DNA of 52,020 bases from DYMC01 sp035406705 (GCA_964426675.1 CAYRRM010000021.1:1-52020); one strand, 5' to 3'; shown: positions 16,852-26,407, counted from the first letter of the stretch. The notes: generated from the letters alone by a model not told the origin. Made by a program: numbers and translations.

Positions 16852-19071
16852 CTATTTTTTTCCGACAGCATACATAAATGCATATGCTACTGCCGCTTCA
16901 GCAATCATATTAGGGGTATGTTCATTCATTCCAGGGTCATAGCGATTTCCAGCATATTGTTCTGCAATAGGCCAGTTTTTCATTGGCGGTTGGAAAGACC
17001 GTTGTGAGAAGCCGTGTATTCCTTTACTCTGATTCTTGAAGGCCGTTGGTCCGCCCGGGACAAGTCCCGGGACGACGTCTGCTATTCCGCGTCCGTCCGC
17101 CATGAACCATGAATCGTGGTGAAGAACTTGAGTTACACGTTTCGTTCCGAGTCCGCTCACCCATACCATATTGAGAGGGTTTCCGCCTAATGTCCATGCG
17201 CAAGATGATGCTATAGCCTCGATATACTGGGGGTCTTTTTTTGCCGCGTATCCTGCGATTAATTCATCAACATCCGGAATGGAGCCGAGTCCCCAATTCA
17301 TTGGCCGCCATAGATTTCCAGAGAATCTGAATGCTCTTTTTTCCGCAGTAGCCACCCATTCATCGGCTTGTTTTACGAGGGCTGCAACGATTAACTCGCG
17401 GAGTTTTTTATCGGTTTTTTCCTGTGGAACACAGGCAACATAGCTATAAGCGCCTGCTTGCTGGTCATGTTTTTTGTATTCTTTTACTGAAGATGCAGGA
17501 TTTCTTGTCCATACTGAAGTAATTTTGAATATGTCATGATAACTTTCTTTTTCTGTGGTGGCGAATAGCTCTGCTGCAACTGCATTGCGTTGGTCATTGT
17601 ATTTCTCTCCGCCATTTTTTTCTGCCCATTCAAAGGCTTTTTCGGCGGCCTTCAGATATTCTTCCGCATCTTTTGACTTTTTAAAATTTTTCAGTGCCCG
17701 TGAGAGTTTTGAGGCGCTCCATGCGAATAAGTAGCTGCTTAGTGGGTCGGCAGCATAAGCGTATAAATGGAGGGGGTCATTCCATGACTGTGTGCCAGGA
17801 ACAGGATGATTTTCACTTTCGATTCCGCCCTTTATCCCGCCATCGGGCTCTTGACCACGTTTGAAGAAATCCAGACACCATTTGGCTTCGTCGATAATAT
17901 CCGGTATTCCATTTCCTGATTCTGGGATATTTAGCTCTCCATCTTTAAATACTCCAGGAAAAAGCATTGTTACATCAATCAGATAAGACGCTGCATACAT
18001 ATGTTGTGAGCGTCTATCCCAATCTCCCGCATCATGCCATCCTCCCCAGAACTGCAGATTTTTGCCAGTTGTCCTTTTTGGCAATTCCTGGAACTGATTC
18101 AAAGTTCCCCAGCCCATACTACATTCGGTGAGTGGTAAATTTGTTTCCTCTATTTTCTTGCCATCAGCCGGATGATGACAACGGTTGCGCGCCCATTCAA
18201 TTCCTGCATGTTTTGGTTCAAGAACACAACCGCATCGCTGGTAATACAAACCTTTAACTGTTGTTTTATATGCATTGGCAAACACATCATTTCCAATTTT
18301 GAATGGGAAACTGCATCCTATACCAGGTATTACAGCGCGATACTCTCCTGGGGTACGTAGGTCGCTGAAATCGAATTCATAAAGATCGCAACCTTGAAAA
18401 TTATTTTTATAAGCATCATCACCAGTTTCATCAGCTCTTCTTCTGAGAACTAATCTGCCTTTATAAGCTGAATTTCCATTTTTGTCGACTATCTCAAATC
18501 CGGTTTTAGCTGCTTCAGAGAAGTCAATTGCACCCATTGTTCCGGCCCAGCAGGAAAGAAATCCGCGTTTCGCTGTTTCTGGCAGAAATCCAATCTGAGA
18601 TATATGTATGCTTTCGCTTCGCATTTTTTTGAAATCGATAATAAATTCGATACTTTTATCTCCACAACCTGTTGCTGGATTTTTTACTGTTATCTGATAT
18701 TTTTCCTTATCTTTGAATGGTTGCGAAAATCGCAAATACAATGTATGTGTGTATCTTGGTTCGAATTTCCATTCGCCTGATTTGACAAATTGTGAGCCTT
18801 TTGATTTTCGCCCGATTTGAATTAATGTGATTTTCGAGTTAGTTTCACCAGGACATTTAAGGATGTAGTTATTGCTTTTTTCAAGTTCAGAAGGATTTAC
18901 AGTTGCTCCTTCAATTTTTCCAGTACCATCTTTTTGGTTAAAAATGCATTTTCCATCAATGATATCAAATGACAATATGTCTTTGTTTGCAAGGTGGACA
19001 TTATCAATCTCAAAGCCCTTTAAAATCATCATTGTGAAGATACTAAAAAGTAGTAATAGTATTTTTTTCAT
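16852..19071 (-). CDS. secreted glycoside hydrolase family 9 protein 2
   Basis: A 739-residue exported GH9 enzyme. The signal peptide is MKKILLLLFSIFTMMILKGF, followed by a beta-rich region, the CelD_N Ig-like domain (about 165-275) and the catalytic domain. The catalytic base and its partner lie in WGGWHDAGDWDRR (about 341-353), with ELNIPESGNGIPDIIDEA after it. The C-terminal NEHTPNMIAEAAVAYAF (about 715) holds the conserved Asn-Glu with the proton donor. All expected catalytic residues are present. The longer frame to 19104 would overlap the upstream gene; the ATG at 19071 has GGAG upstream and is preferred. The gene looks richer in GC than its neighbours, and it contains the perfect repeat at 17054-17071, possible signs of a separate origin. 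Confidence 0.88.
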   Translation of the reverse strand: MKKILLLLFSIFTMMILKGFEIDNVHLANKDILSFDIIDGKCIFNQKDGTGKIEGATVNPSELEKSNNYILKCPGETNSKITLIQIGRKSKGSQFVKSGEWKFEPRYTHTLYLRFSQPFKDKEKYQITVKNPATGCGDKSIEFIIDFKKMRSESIHISQIGFLPETAKRGFLSCWAGTMGAIDFSEAAKTGFEIVDKNGNSAYKGRLVLRRRADETGDDAYKNNFQGCDLYEFDFSDLRTPGEYRAVIPGIGCSFPFKIGNDVFANAYKTTVKGLYYQRCGCVLEPKHAGIEWARNRCHHPADGKKIEETNLPLTECSMGWGTLNQFQELPKRTTGKNLQFWGGWHDAGDWDRRSQHMYAASYLIDVTMLFPGVFKDGELNIPESGNGIPDIIDEAKWCLDFFKRGQEPDGGIKGGIESENHPVPGTQSWNDPLHLYAYAADPLSSYLFAWSASKLSRALKNFKKSKDAEEYLKAAEKAFEWAEKNGGEKYNDQRNAVAAELFATTEKESYHDIFKITSVWTRNPASSVKEYKKHDQQAGAYSYVACVPQEKTDKKLRELIVAALVKQADEWVATAEKRAFRFSGNLWRPMNWGLGSIPDVDELIAGYAAKKDPQYIEAIASSCAWTLGGNPLNMVWVSGLGTKRVTQVLHHDSWFMADGRGIADVVPGLVPGGPTAFKNQSKGIHGFSQRSFQPPMKNWPIAEQYAGNRYDPGMNEHTPNMIAEAAVAYAFMYAVGKK
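17054..17071. repeat. GC-rich 8+8 bp inverted repeat inside GH9 gene 2
   Basis: CCCGGGAC, two A bases, then GTCCCGGG. The stretch encodes a Val-Pro-Gly-Leu-Val-Pro-Gly-Gly segment on the minus strand. A transcript could fold into a very stable hairpin within the operon. Confidence 0.7.
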
Positions 19072-19084
19072 TTTTGATGCTCCA

Positions 19085-22066
19085 TTATTTATTTTCTTCT
19101 GCATTTAAGATACCGTATAAAAGAATAGCTTCTCCCTGTGTACTTCCGACTGTGAATTCACAGTGTAATGCAGAGACACGGTTGTCAATCCATCTTCTCC
19201 AGATTGGGACTTTTGATGGATAAGATTCGCCGAGGCTATTCTCGTTTCCTCCTGGGCCGAATACAGGAATCCCTTCAGCTGGGATTCCATTTTTATCATA
19301 TAGAGGTTTTCGCAGTTCAGGGTGAATTACTGGGTTTTCTCCGATTCCGCTGATGAAAGAACGAGAGAGAGGATTTGCTCCGAGCTGATAGTCAGCATTT
19401 ATTGATGCGGCATCGAGGAATTTCTTTTCCTTACTTAGAATGTATGCGAGAACACAAATTTCCCCATAATATCCTCCGCCGACCAGATTTCCCCATCCAC
19501 CACTTTCCTTCCTACTTCCCATTCTATATGCCCGTCTATCATTATTTTTTATTATTTCGTCCGCTGATTTGATTATATTGTCGTAAAATTTTTTCTTTAT
19601 GTCTTTATTTACTTGTGGTCTATTACATGAAGCATAAGCAAATTGGAAGAAAGGGATTGAATGTGCTTGTGCCCAATGTACTTTAAATGGATTTTCTTTA
19701 TCATTTGCAAGTTTTATAACGTCATCATTGTATTTTTGTTTTCCTGTTGTTTTAAAAAGTTCTGAAGCTGCCCATATCCATGCTGTTTTCCATTCAATCT
19801 TGCCGTAACTAATACCTTCTCTGGCATATTCATCGTCAGAATTTTTTCTTGCCCAATCGTAGGCTTTTTCAGCCTGTTCAAGGTATTTTTTTGCTTTATT
19901 TGGTGCGATTTTTGCGAAGTTACGTGATGTTTGGGCAGCAACGGCGGCGAATGTATCACAAGATGCAGAGCAGGGGAAAAAATTCCCAAAAGGAGGTAGA
20001 TCTCCGTATTTTTTCCATTCTGGCTTTTTTTCTTTCCACTTTGCAAATTCGGATTTCCATTCTTTATTTCCATAATCCTCATCATTTGCCCTTCCTGCAA
20101 AAATTCCCCCATCTGCTTGTTGGTTATCAGCATAGAATTTTAATCCCCATTCTACTTCATCAAGAATATCAGGAACGTTATTTTTGTTTTCAGGAGATGA
20201 AGCGTCTCCATCCTTAAAAATATTAGGAGCATATTCATACGCAATTAGCATTTTTGAAGCTGAAATCATGTGGGAGTAAAAGAGATCGTAATCTCCTGCG
20301 TCGTGCCATCCTCCTCTAAATTCTCGAATTTCTTCATCTTTTTTTTGAGGCTTGAATTGAATTATGTGTTTTCCTGCCTGGTATTTTTCATTAGCACCAT
20401 AAACAAGGTGTCCTGATTCGTAGTTTTTTAAATGACATGCAGGTCTATTAAAACGGCAGAATTCTGTATTGAGTTCATAACCACAACGCTGGAATAAGAA
20501 TCCACGGAGAACAGTCTGATATATCTTTGAAAATTCATCAACACCAATTCCAAATGAATATGAAGAACCTAAACCGGGCACTACAATCCGATAGATACCT
20601 GTTTTTTTGAGTTCTGAGATATCCATTTCATATACAATTTCTCCGCTTACATCCTCCTCATTAACTTTTTCATCAGAACCTTTTCTCTTTTTTATTGTTC
20701 CTTCAAAAAAGGTTTTTTTAAAATCATTAGATACAACTTTAAATTCTTTAAATTTTGAATAATCGACTGGTCCTATATCGCCTGCCCACCAACCGAGATA
20801 TGCAAATTTAGAATTTGATTTTGAGAAATATGCAGCTTGATTTACCTTTATCACCGGAGTTACACATTGTTCAGTAAATTCAAATTTAATCTCTTTTACT
20901 TCGGCATTTTCAAGTAAGGGGATGTTAATCGAGTACTTCATTCCTTTTTTCATTTGAGGAGTTTTTAAGTAATATGTATGGAAATAAATTTGTACAAGTG
21001 GAAAATCTTCTACATCAATAGTATCAAAGTTCCAGCTTTGCCTGCCTACAGAAATTGGATAAAATTGAGCTTTAGAGTTTGTGGATTCAGAATTTTCTTC
21101 CGAAAGTAAGAAATTTTGGGGCTTTTGGAATTGCATTACTTTCTCATTTGCCATTCCCGCTCCACCAGATAAGGCAGCATCAATAGTTACAGCAATAATG
21201 TCATCACTTATTATATCAACTTTTCTTATTCCTTTTGCGTAACCATTTTTTTTCATTACTTCAAAGATTAATTTGTTTTCAATTGCCTGTTTGCCATCAA
21301 AGTAGCCTGCTGGTACATCAGGTGGACGCACATAATCCTTTTTTAAGTCAGGAGATTTATAATAATCATCATTATCAAGAGTAATAGCCCATATAACAGG
21401 GATTGATTTTTTTTCTGATCTCAAAATTATTGCATTAATTTCTTTTTCCGGGAAAGGATTTTTTAGTTGAGTAGCCCATACTCCAATTAATTGCCCCCAT
21501 TTCATTGAATATAGATTGCGTCCAATAAAAAATGGCCATGATTTTTCGCCGCTATTTTCCCACCATGAGCCTGTCCACCATTGTCTTATTTCAATTCCAT
21601 CGCGAATGGGGAAAACTTCTGTAGTTCCATCTGAATATTCAAGGATATAATTTGCCACTATAAAATTTTTGCTTTGTCCTTTTGATTGTTTTACAGCATT
21701 TTGAAGAATATATATAAATTGTGCTTTTACAGATGGAATAGAAATTTTAACTTCTTCAGGTTTATTGATAGAGTTATCTTCCCCTTTCAGCATAATTACA
21801 GTGTTTTTATCAGGTCCGATTGGTAGAATTTCAAATTTGAACCCATTTCTTGAAACTTTTCCACTTACAACAGGAGGATAAATAAACATATCATTTATGC
21901 CTTCGTCGCTCCAGCCGCCCTTAGCATTATTGGCAATACCATCATCTTCAATAGGCGTATTTACATACTTAGTCAGATTAATGTAAATAGGTTCTGCCTC
22001 TATTATTAAAGATAACGCGAAAAGTAAAACAAAACAGAAGATATCTTTTATTCTCATGATAAGCAT
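19085..22066 (-). CDS. secreted glycoside hydrolase family 9 protein 3, long form
   Basis: A 993-residue exported GH9 protein, the longest of the three. After the signal (DIFCFVLLFALSLIIEAEP) comes an extra N-terminal beta-rich module of roughly 350 residues that may bind carbohydrate. The CelD_N Ig-like domain (about 395-510) and the catalytic domain follow. The motif FRGGWHDAGDYD at about 580-591 is intact, PENKNNVPDILDE follows, and the C-terminal acid is in CEFTVGSTQGEA near 972. GGAGTA lies only two bases before the first ATG; the in-frame ATG at 22057 is an equally good start. It is separated by 19 bases from the phosphoesterase gene and 13 bases from GH9 gene 2. Confidence 0.87.
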   Translation of the reverse strand: MLIMRIKDIFCFVLLFALSLIIEAEPIYINLTKYVNTPIEDDGIANNAKGGWSDEGINDMFIYPPVVSGKVSRNGFKFEILPIGPDKNTVIMLKGEDNSINKPEEVKISIPSVKAQFIYILQNAVKQSKGQSKNFIVANYILEYSDGTTEVFPIRDGIEIRQWWTGSWWENSGEKSWPFFIGRNLYSMKWGQLIGVWATQLKNPFPEKEINAIILRSEKKSIPVIWAITLDNDDYYKSPDLKKDYVRPPDVPAGYFDGKQAIENKLIFEVMKKNGYAKGIRKVDIISDDIIAVTIDAALSGGAGMANEKVMQFQKPQNFLLSEENSESTNSKAQFYPISVGRQSWNFDTIDVEDFPLVQIYFHTYYLKTPQMKKGMKYSINIPLLENAEVKEIKFEFTEQCVTPVIKVNQAAYFSKSNSKFAYLGWWAGDIGPVDYSKFKEFKVVSNDFKKTFFEGTIKKRKGSDEKVNEEDVSGEIVYEMDISELKKTGIYRIVVPGLGSSYSFGIGVDEFSKIYQTVLRGFLFQRCGYELNTEFCRFNRPACHLKNYESGHLVYGANEKYQAGKHIIQFKPQKKDEEIREFRGGWHDAGDYDLFYSHMISASKMLIAYEYAPNIFKDGDASSPENKNNVPDILDEVEWGLKFYADNQQADGGIFAGRANDEDYGNKEWKSEFAKWKEKKPEWKKYGDLPPFGNFFPCSASCDTFAAVAAQTSRNFAKIAPNKAKKYLEQAEKAYDWARKNSDDEYAREGISYGKIEWKTAWIWAASELFKTTGKQKYNDDVIKLANDKENPFKVHWAQAHSIPFFQFAYASCNRPQVNKDIKKKFYDNIIKSADEIIKNNDRRAYRMGSRKESGGWGNLVGGGYYGEICVLAYILSKEKKFLDAASINADYQLGANPLSRSFISGIGENPVIHPELRKPLYDKNGIPAEGIPVFGPGGNENSLGESYPSKVPIWRRWIDNRVSALHCEFTVGSTQGEAILLYGILNAEENK

Positions 22067-22085
22067 TACTCCTTTTTTTTATTAT

Positions 22086-23033
22086 TTACCATTTTATTGT
22101 AAAATTATTTTTTTCGTCATTTAAAAATTTATCTAAAAATGGGGAATAAGTTAAAATATCACATTTTTTTAGATTTTTATCGAATTTTAATATTCTGAGG
22201 AAAGCATTTCCTCCGCCCTCAAAATATTGATAATTTGCCATTAGAATATGAACTTTATTTCCTGTTTTTCCTGTTAATTCAGCTCTTGATGCAATACCAC
22301 CATAATGTCCACAAATAGCAAGAAAATAATTTGAATGTTTACTGAGATGTTTTTCCCATATTTCGATTCCGGTATTGTATGAGCTGCCATCTGATCGTAT
22401 GCCATAATGAGAAGAACTTTTTTTCGTATTTCTCTCTGAAAGTCTTCCGTTTTCATCAAGAAGTTCATGAGTTAAAAAGATAGCTTTGCAGTCTTTATTA
22501 CTTTCTACTACGCTATCTGCCCAGTTAAGCATTTTATCGCTTGGGCCGAAATCTAAACTTATGATTATAAATTTATTTTGATATGCTTCGAATTTATACC
22601 AGAAGCAGTTTTCTTCAGGCATCTTTCCTCCCCACCACTTTTGATTTGAGAAAGCCGTTTCAGGAAAGTATTTCTCAATTAGAGAAAGTTTAGAATTCTT
22701 AGATATATCATGATTTCCTACGCACAAAGCATAAGGTATTTTTCCATCAAGTATACTCATACAATTTTTTGCTTTTTCCCATTGTTCCGGGCTGTTATCA
22801 TCGGTAATATCTCCTTCGTGTAAGACAAATCTGATATTAAGGTTTTCTTTATTCTCAACTATCCACTTGCACTGTTTTAAGAATTTTTTATCATTTCCTT
22901 CATATTTAACGTAATTTTGGGTATCAGGTAAAACAATCAGAGTAAAGAAATTTTCCTCGTTCTCACTAAATAATGAAAAAAATAGGAAGAATAAAATTAT
23001 AGAGTAAAATGCTCTCAAAAATTTTAAATTCAT
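22086..23033 (-). CDS. secreted calcineurin-like metallophosphoesterase
   Basis: A 315-residue protein with a signal peptide (LKFLRAFYSIILFFLFFSLFS) and all metallophosphoesterase motifs in order: LPDTQ near 34 (first metal Asp), GDITDD near 73, GNHD near 106, LTHE near 190 and GHYGG near 243. Members hydrolyse phosphomonoesters or diesters with a two-metal centre, here outside the cytoplasm. Its ATG overlaps the regulator's TGA, and it leads directly into the GH9 genes. A phosphatase is not an obvious part of glucan breakdown. It may act on phosphorylated polymer side groups or supply phosphate. The substrate is unknown. Confidence 0.82.
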   Translation of the reverse strand: MNLKFLRAFYSIILFFLFFSLFSENEENFFTLIVLPDTQNYVKYEGNDKKFLKQCKWIVENKENLNIRFVLHEGDITDDNSPEQWEKAKNCMSILDGKIPYALCVGNHDISKNSKLSLIEKYFPETAFSNQKWWGGKMPEENCFWYKFEAYQNKFIIISLDFGPSDKMLNWADSVVESNKDCKAIFLTHELLDENGRLSERNTKKSSSHYGIRSDGSSYNTGIEIWEKHLSKHSNYFLAICGHYGGIASRAELTGKTGNKVHILMANYQYFEGGGNAFLRILKFDKNLKKCDILTYSPFLDKFLNDEKNNFTIKW

Positions 23034-24130
23034 AACGTATCTCCAACAATTAGTTTAGGCTTTAAAAGGAAAGGTAATGTAGTTGAAGGAGCTTTCCCAT
23101 TTATTAGAGAAAATGCTATTTCTGCAGCTTCACAAAATCCTGGATCTACAGAAGTAATTTGCGGAGTATTTAATAAAGCGTAATTTGTTGCATCGTATCC
23201 AGCTATTTTGAACTTATTTTTATCTCTACTTTCCGTCATAAATCTTGTTGCAAAAATATCGCTGTCAAAGAACAAGGCTTCTGCACCAAATTTATCTGCA
23301 TTTTCAAGGGTTTTCTCAGTGTTTATCCTTTTTTTGAAATCGATAGTTAAACCAAGTTTAGATGCGAATTTAGTAAGTTCTTTTCTATCTGTGATTTTGT
23401 AGTCACTTTCCATTAAAAATAGGGCTCGATGAATTTTTTTAGTGGCTGCTCTTTCTATTAGTAGTTTTCTACCCATTTGCCTGTTTTGAAGAATCAGGGC
23501 ATCGAAGTTAGATTCCGTATTTCTATCAAAAATAATTATTTTTTCCAATAATTTTTTTTTATTCAAATTAGAAAGATAATTTTCTACAGTTTTATCAATT
23601 TTTGAAGGATCTTTTTTGTTAATTGGTGGCACTGCAACGAGAAATTTTGCCCCCCAGTGAAAGACTGCTTCTTCACATGAATCAATAAATGCCTGAGGAG
23701 TTTCGTGTGAGTTTAAGAGCCATAGACGGTCTTTTATACTTTCTACAAGAAGTTGAAGCATTGCTGCAAATTTAGCGTAGATCTGAATGTATACAGAAAA
23801 CATTGGAATAATAAGAGCGACACGAGGATTTTCCTCAGAGTTTATTTTATTTACAAAAGTGCCAAGACCATGCCTTGAGATTAAATATCTTTCTCTCACC
23901 AATTCTCTATATGCATTAACGACTGTTACGCGGCCTGCAAAGTGACTCAGAGCCTTTTCCAATTCTGGGATTGAAGGAAATTGTGTTCCTGGTGTGAGTT
24001 TCCCTTTTCTAATCAAGTATATAATATGTTTGGCAATTTTTTTATATTTTTGATGATCTGTATAATCCTCTGATCTGAAATCCCTTATTAGTTTTAATAT
24101 TTCTGGAGAAAAAGTAATTTTTTGAGGCAT
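23030..24130 (-). CDS. GntR-type HTH regulator with LacI-like sugar-binding domain
   Basis: A 366-residue regulator. The winged helix-turn-helix at about 35-105 (GKLTPGTQFPSIPELEKAL and VVNAYRELVRERYLISRHG) is GntR type. The remainder, about 110-366, is a periplasmic-binding-protein fold as in LacI/AraR regulators (VALIIPMFSVY, KIAGYDATNYAL, ITSVDPGFCEAAEIA). Such hybrids usually bind a mono- or oligosaccharide released by the enzymes they control. It is the second gene of the operon, 80 bases after the pseudopilin, and overlaps the phosphoesterase by 4 bases. It probably controls its own operon. Confidence 0.85.
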   Translation of the reverse strand: MPQKITFSPEILKLIRDFRSEDYTDHQKYKKIAKHIIYLIRKGKLTPGTQFPSIPELEKALSHFAGRVTVVNAYRELVRERYLISRHGLGTFVNKINSEENPRVALIIPMFSVYIQIYAKFAAMLQLLVESIKDRLWLLNSHETPQAFIDSCEEAVFHWGAKFLVAVPPINKKDPSKIDKTVENYLSNLNKKKLLEKIIIFDRNTESNFDALILQNRQMGRKLLIERAATKKIHRALFLMESDYKITDRKELTKFASKLGLTIDFKKRINTEKTLENADKFGAEALFFDSDIFATRFMTESRDKNKFKIAGYDATNYALLNTPQITSVDPGFCEAAEIAFSLINGKAPSTTLPFLLKPKLIVGDTL

Positions 24131-24210
24131 AACTTCTCCATTTTTTTTATTTCAGATTTTTAGGTTATTTATAATTTTTCTATTTTAGTTGCAATTAGTT
24201 GTTTTTTTTG

Positions 24211-25053
24211 TTACCAGTTTTTTGGAAGAACCCAGCCTGGACGTTCATCCCAGCCACTACCAGCTTTTGCACTAAATTTTTGAGTATTTCTTGCCGACCC
24301 ATCAGCGAGCAAATAACCATAACCTATCTTATGTCCGTTCCCTTTATGATATGGAATTACTTGATCACTGAAGTCGCGCGTAAATTTGTAATCGCATATA
24401 ATTACAAGTTGAGATGGTTTAGCTCGTTGTGCCCAATAACTCCAACCAGTGGTATCGGACCAAGCCATCGTTCCAATTCTACTTATTTTTAACCAGCCTG
24501 GCGATCCCCTAAATGGTCCCCATGTCGTTGAATCCAGGGCAAATGCATGAATATATCCTCGTCTATAAGGCGCTTCTTTATATTGAGTAGCAGGGGGTTC
24601 ATAAAAGGTAATATTATTACTGCGCCAACGCTTTATGTAAGTTGGGCAGCAATAATTCTGGACTGTAGCTTTCCAGTTTTTTGTATTATAATTCATTGAA
24701 TGCGCAATCCCCCAACCATTTTCCACATCAACATTTGGATCTTTCCCATAATAATCGAACATACACATTCCAGCTGGCAATTTGTGAGAAAATAAATATT
24801 CCCATTCGCTTGTATTATAGGGTGACTCTGAGCCTATGGCTCCAGTAATTGCTCCAGGCATTGTTTCGTCATTATCAGATACGTACATCATCACAACCAA
24901 CCCATGTTGTTTCAACATATTTACGCAAGTAATAGCACCTGCGTACTCCCTGGCATTTTGCAGGGCTGGTAGAAGTAATGCAGCTAGAATCCCTATTATC
25001 GCAACAACGACAAGTAGTTCTATTAAAGTAAAAAGACTACTAAATTTTTTCAT
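24211..25053 (-). CDS. type II secretion-like pseudopilin with H-x9-DG motif
   Basis: A 280-residue protein. The N-terminus (FTLIELLVVVAIIGILAALL) is a canonical prepilin peptidase site: cleavage before Phe, Glu at +5, then a hydrophobic helix. The C-terminal part contains His-Lys-Ile-Gly-Tyr-Gly-Tyr-Leu-Leu-Ala-Asp-Gly, an exact H-x9-DG signature. Pseudopilins of this kind occur in very large numbers in Lentisphaerota and Planctomycetota, often beside glycosidases and sugar regulators. Their role in substrate capture or export is not established. The first gene of the operon, its start is preceded by AGAGGGAT, and a strong promoter lies 49 bases upstream of the ATG. Confidence 0.88.
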   Translation of the reverse strand: MKKFSSLFTLIELLVVVAIIGILAALLLPALQNAREYAGAITCVNMLKQHGLVVMMYVSDNDETMPGAITGAIGSESPYNTSEWEYLFSHKLPAGMCMFDYYGKDPNVDVENGWGIAHSMNYNTKNWKATVQNYCCPTYIKRWRSNNITFYEPPATQYKEAPYRRGYIHAFALDSTTWGPFRGSPGWLKISRIGTMAWSDTTGWSYWAQRAKPSQLVIICDYKFTRDFSDQVIPYHKGNGHKIGYGYLLADGSARNTQKFSAKAGSGWDERPGWVLPKNW

Positions 25054-25101
25054 TTTTATCCCTCTGTTTAAGTTAACTTTTATTAACTTTCATTATACCT
25101 A

Positions 25102-25130
25102 AATATAATATAGTTATTCTAAAAAGTCAA
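25102..25130 (-). promoter_or_regulatory. sigma70-type promoter of the polysaccharide operon
   Basis: On the minus strand, TTGACT (25130-25125) and TATATT (25107-25102) are separated by 17 bases. Transcription would start near 25095, about 40 bases before the pseudopilin ATG. Confidence 0.65.
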
Positions 25131-25435
25131 GTAAAAAAAATGGGAAAATAAAAAAATTATAAAAAAATGACAAAGACTGAAGAGAGGTGGAGATATCTTT
25201 TTTTATAGCCAAAAGATGTAATGATTTGTTTTCGTCAAATCAAACGCGTCGGGTTCTCATTTGATTCTGCTTATTTATAATCTAAGGGGGGGGTAGGAAA
25301 TCATCATCATTTAACTGTATTTAAAAATTGGAATGCAGGGGTTTTATATTGGGGGTTTCGATACGATATTTTATGAATTTTATTAAATATTCGGCTGCTA
25401 ATTTTTTAATTATGATTTGTTAGGGCTGTATTTTT
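25131..25435. other. gene-free interval upstream of the polysaccharide operon
   Basis: No gene is seen. Two inverted repeats share a strand: GATTTG (25223-25228) with CAAATC (25236-25241), and AATCAAA (25238-25244) with TTTGATT (25260-25266). They are mutually exclusive as hairpins and could be an operator or the hldD terminator region. A run of eight G bases lies near 25286-25293. Confidence 0.4.
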
Positions 25436-26407
25436 TCATTCACCCAGGTGCTTATGTGGTTCTAAATAAAAGTTAATATATTCCTTTACAGCGTCAGTTA
25501 GTGGGATTATATTTTTTTTATAGTTGGTGGATAGTAATTTTCTCATGTCTGCGCATGAATAATATTGATATTTATCGCGAATTTCTATAGGCATGTCAAT
25601 GTATTCTATATTTTTTTTCACTTTCATTGCTTCGAATATGGCATCGGCGAGCTTGTTCCATGTCTCGGCTTTTCCGCTGCCAACGTTAAAAATTCCAACG
25701 AGATTATTTCTGTAAACGTGAAGCATTATTTCTACGGCATCTTTAACATATAGAAAATCTCTTTTTTGTTCTCCATCTTTAAAATCTTTTTTATAGGATT
25801 TAAATAAGCAAAGTTTTCCTGTTTTCTTTATTTGTTCATATGCCTTACATATTACACTACGCATTTCCCCTTTATGCCACTCATTAGGGCCGAAAATGTT
25901 TGTAAATTTTAATCCTGCGGCAAATTTCAAGAATCCTTTTCTTTTCATCCATAGATCAAATAAATGTTTTGAATAACCATAAATATTTAATGGCAACAAT
26001 TCTTCCAATTTATTTTCGTCATCGGTCCATCCTTTTGAACCATCGCCATAGGTTGCAGCGCTTGAGGCATATATAAATTTTATTTTCCGCTTAATACAAA
26101 AATCAGCTAATTCTTTGCTATAATTGAAGTTATTATCTATCAAGTATGATGCATTTTTTTCAGTTGTAGCTGAACATGCACCGAGGTGAAATATAACTTC
26201 AATGGGATAATTAAGAGTATTGTTTGAAAGGTAATTTCTGAATTGTTCTTTTTCTATATAATCAGAAAATCTTAGAGCTCTTAAATTTTCCCATTTTTGA
26301 CTTTCACCGAGATGATCAACGATTAAAATCTCATCAATCCCATTTTGATTAAGTTGCCAGACTAAGGCGCTGCCAATGAATCCAGCTCCACCAGTTACTA
26401 TAATCAT
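25436..26407 (-). CDS. hldD: ADP-L-glycero-D-manno-heptose 6-epimerase
   Basis: A 323-residue extended SDR that epimerises ADP-D-glycero- to ADP-L-glycero-D-manno-heptose for the LPS inner core. It has the Rossmann motif GGAGFIG at 6-12, the family-typical HLGACSATTE near 74-83, SSAATYGDG near 114 and YGYSKHLFD near 143 with the catalytic Tyr and Lys. KFTNIFGPNEWHKG and KRDFLYVKD complete the diagnostic set. It is transcribed away from zwf-hldE, so the two heptose genes are close but on opposite strands. Its presence supports an outer membrane with heptose-containing LPS. Confidence 0.92.
   Translation of the reverse strand: MIIVTGGAGFIGSALVWQLNQNGIDEILIVDHLGESQKWENLRALRFSDYIEKEQFRNYLSNNTLNYPIEVIFHLGACSATTEKNASYLIDNNFNYSKELADFCIKRKIKFIYASSAATYGDGSKGWTDDENKLEELLPLNIYGYSKHLFDLWMKRKGFLKFAAGLKFTNIFGPNEWHKGEMRSVICKAYEQIKKTGKLCLFKSYKKDFKDGEQKRDFLYVKDAVEIMLHVYRNNLVGIFNVGSGKAETWNKLADAIFEAMKVKKNIEYIDMPIEIRDKYQYYSCADMRKLLSTNYKKNIIPLTDAVKEYINFYLEPHKHLGE

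Noticed and set aside
25283..25294. Poly-G run as a phase-variation tract
   Set aside because: It is about eight bases long and lies outside any gene or promoter core, so there is no evidence that it switches anything.
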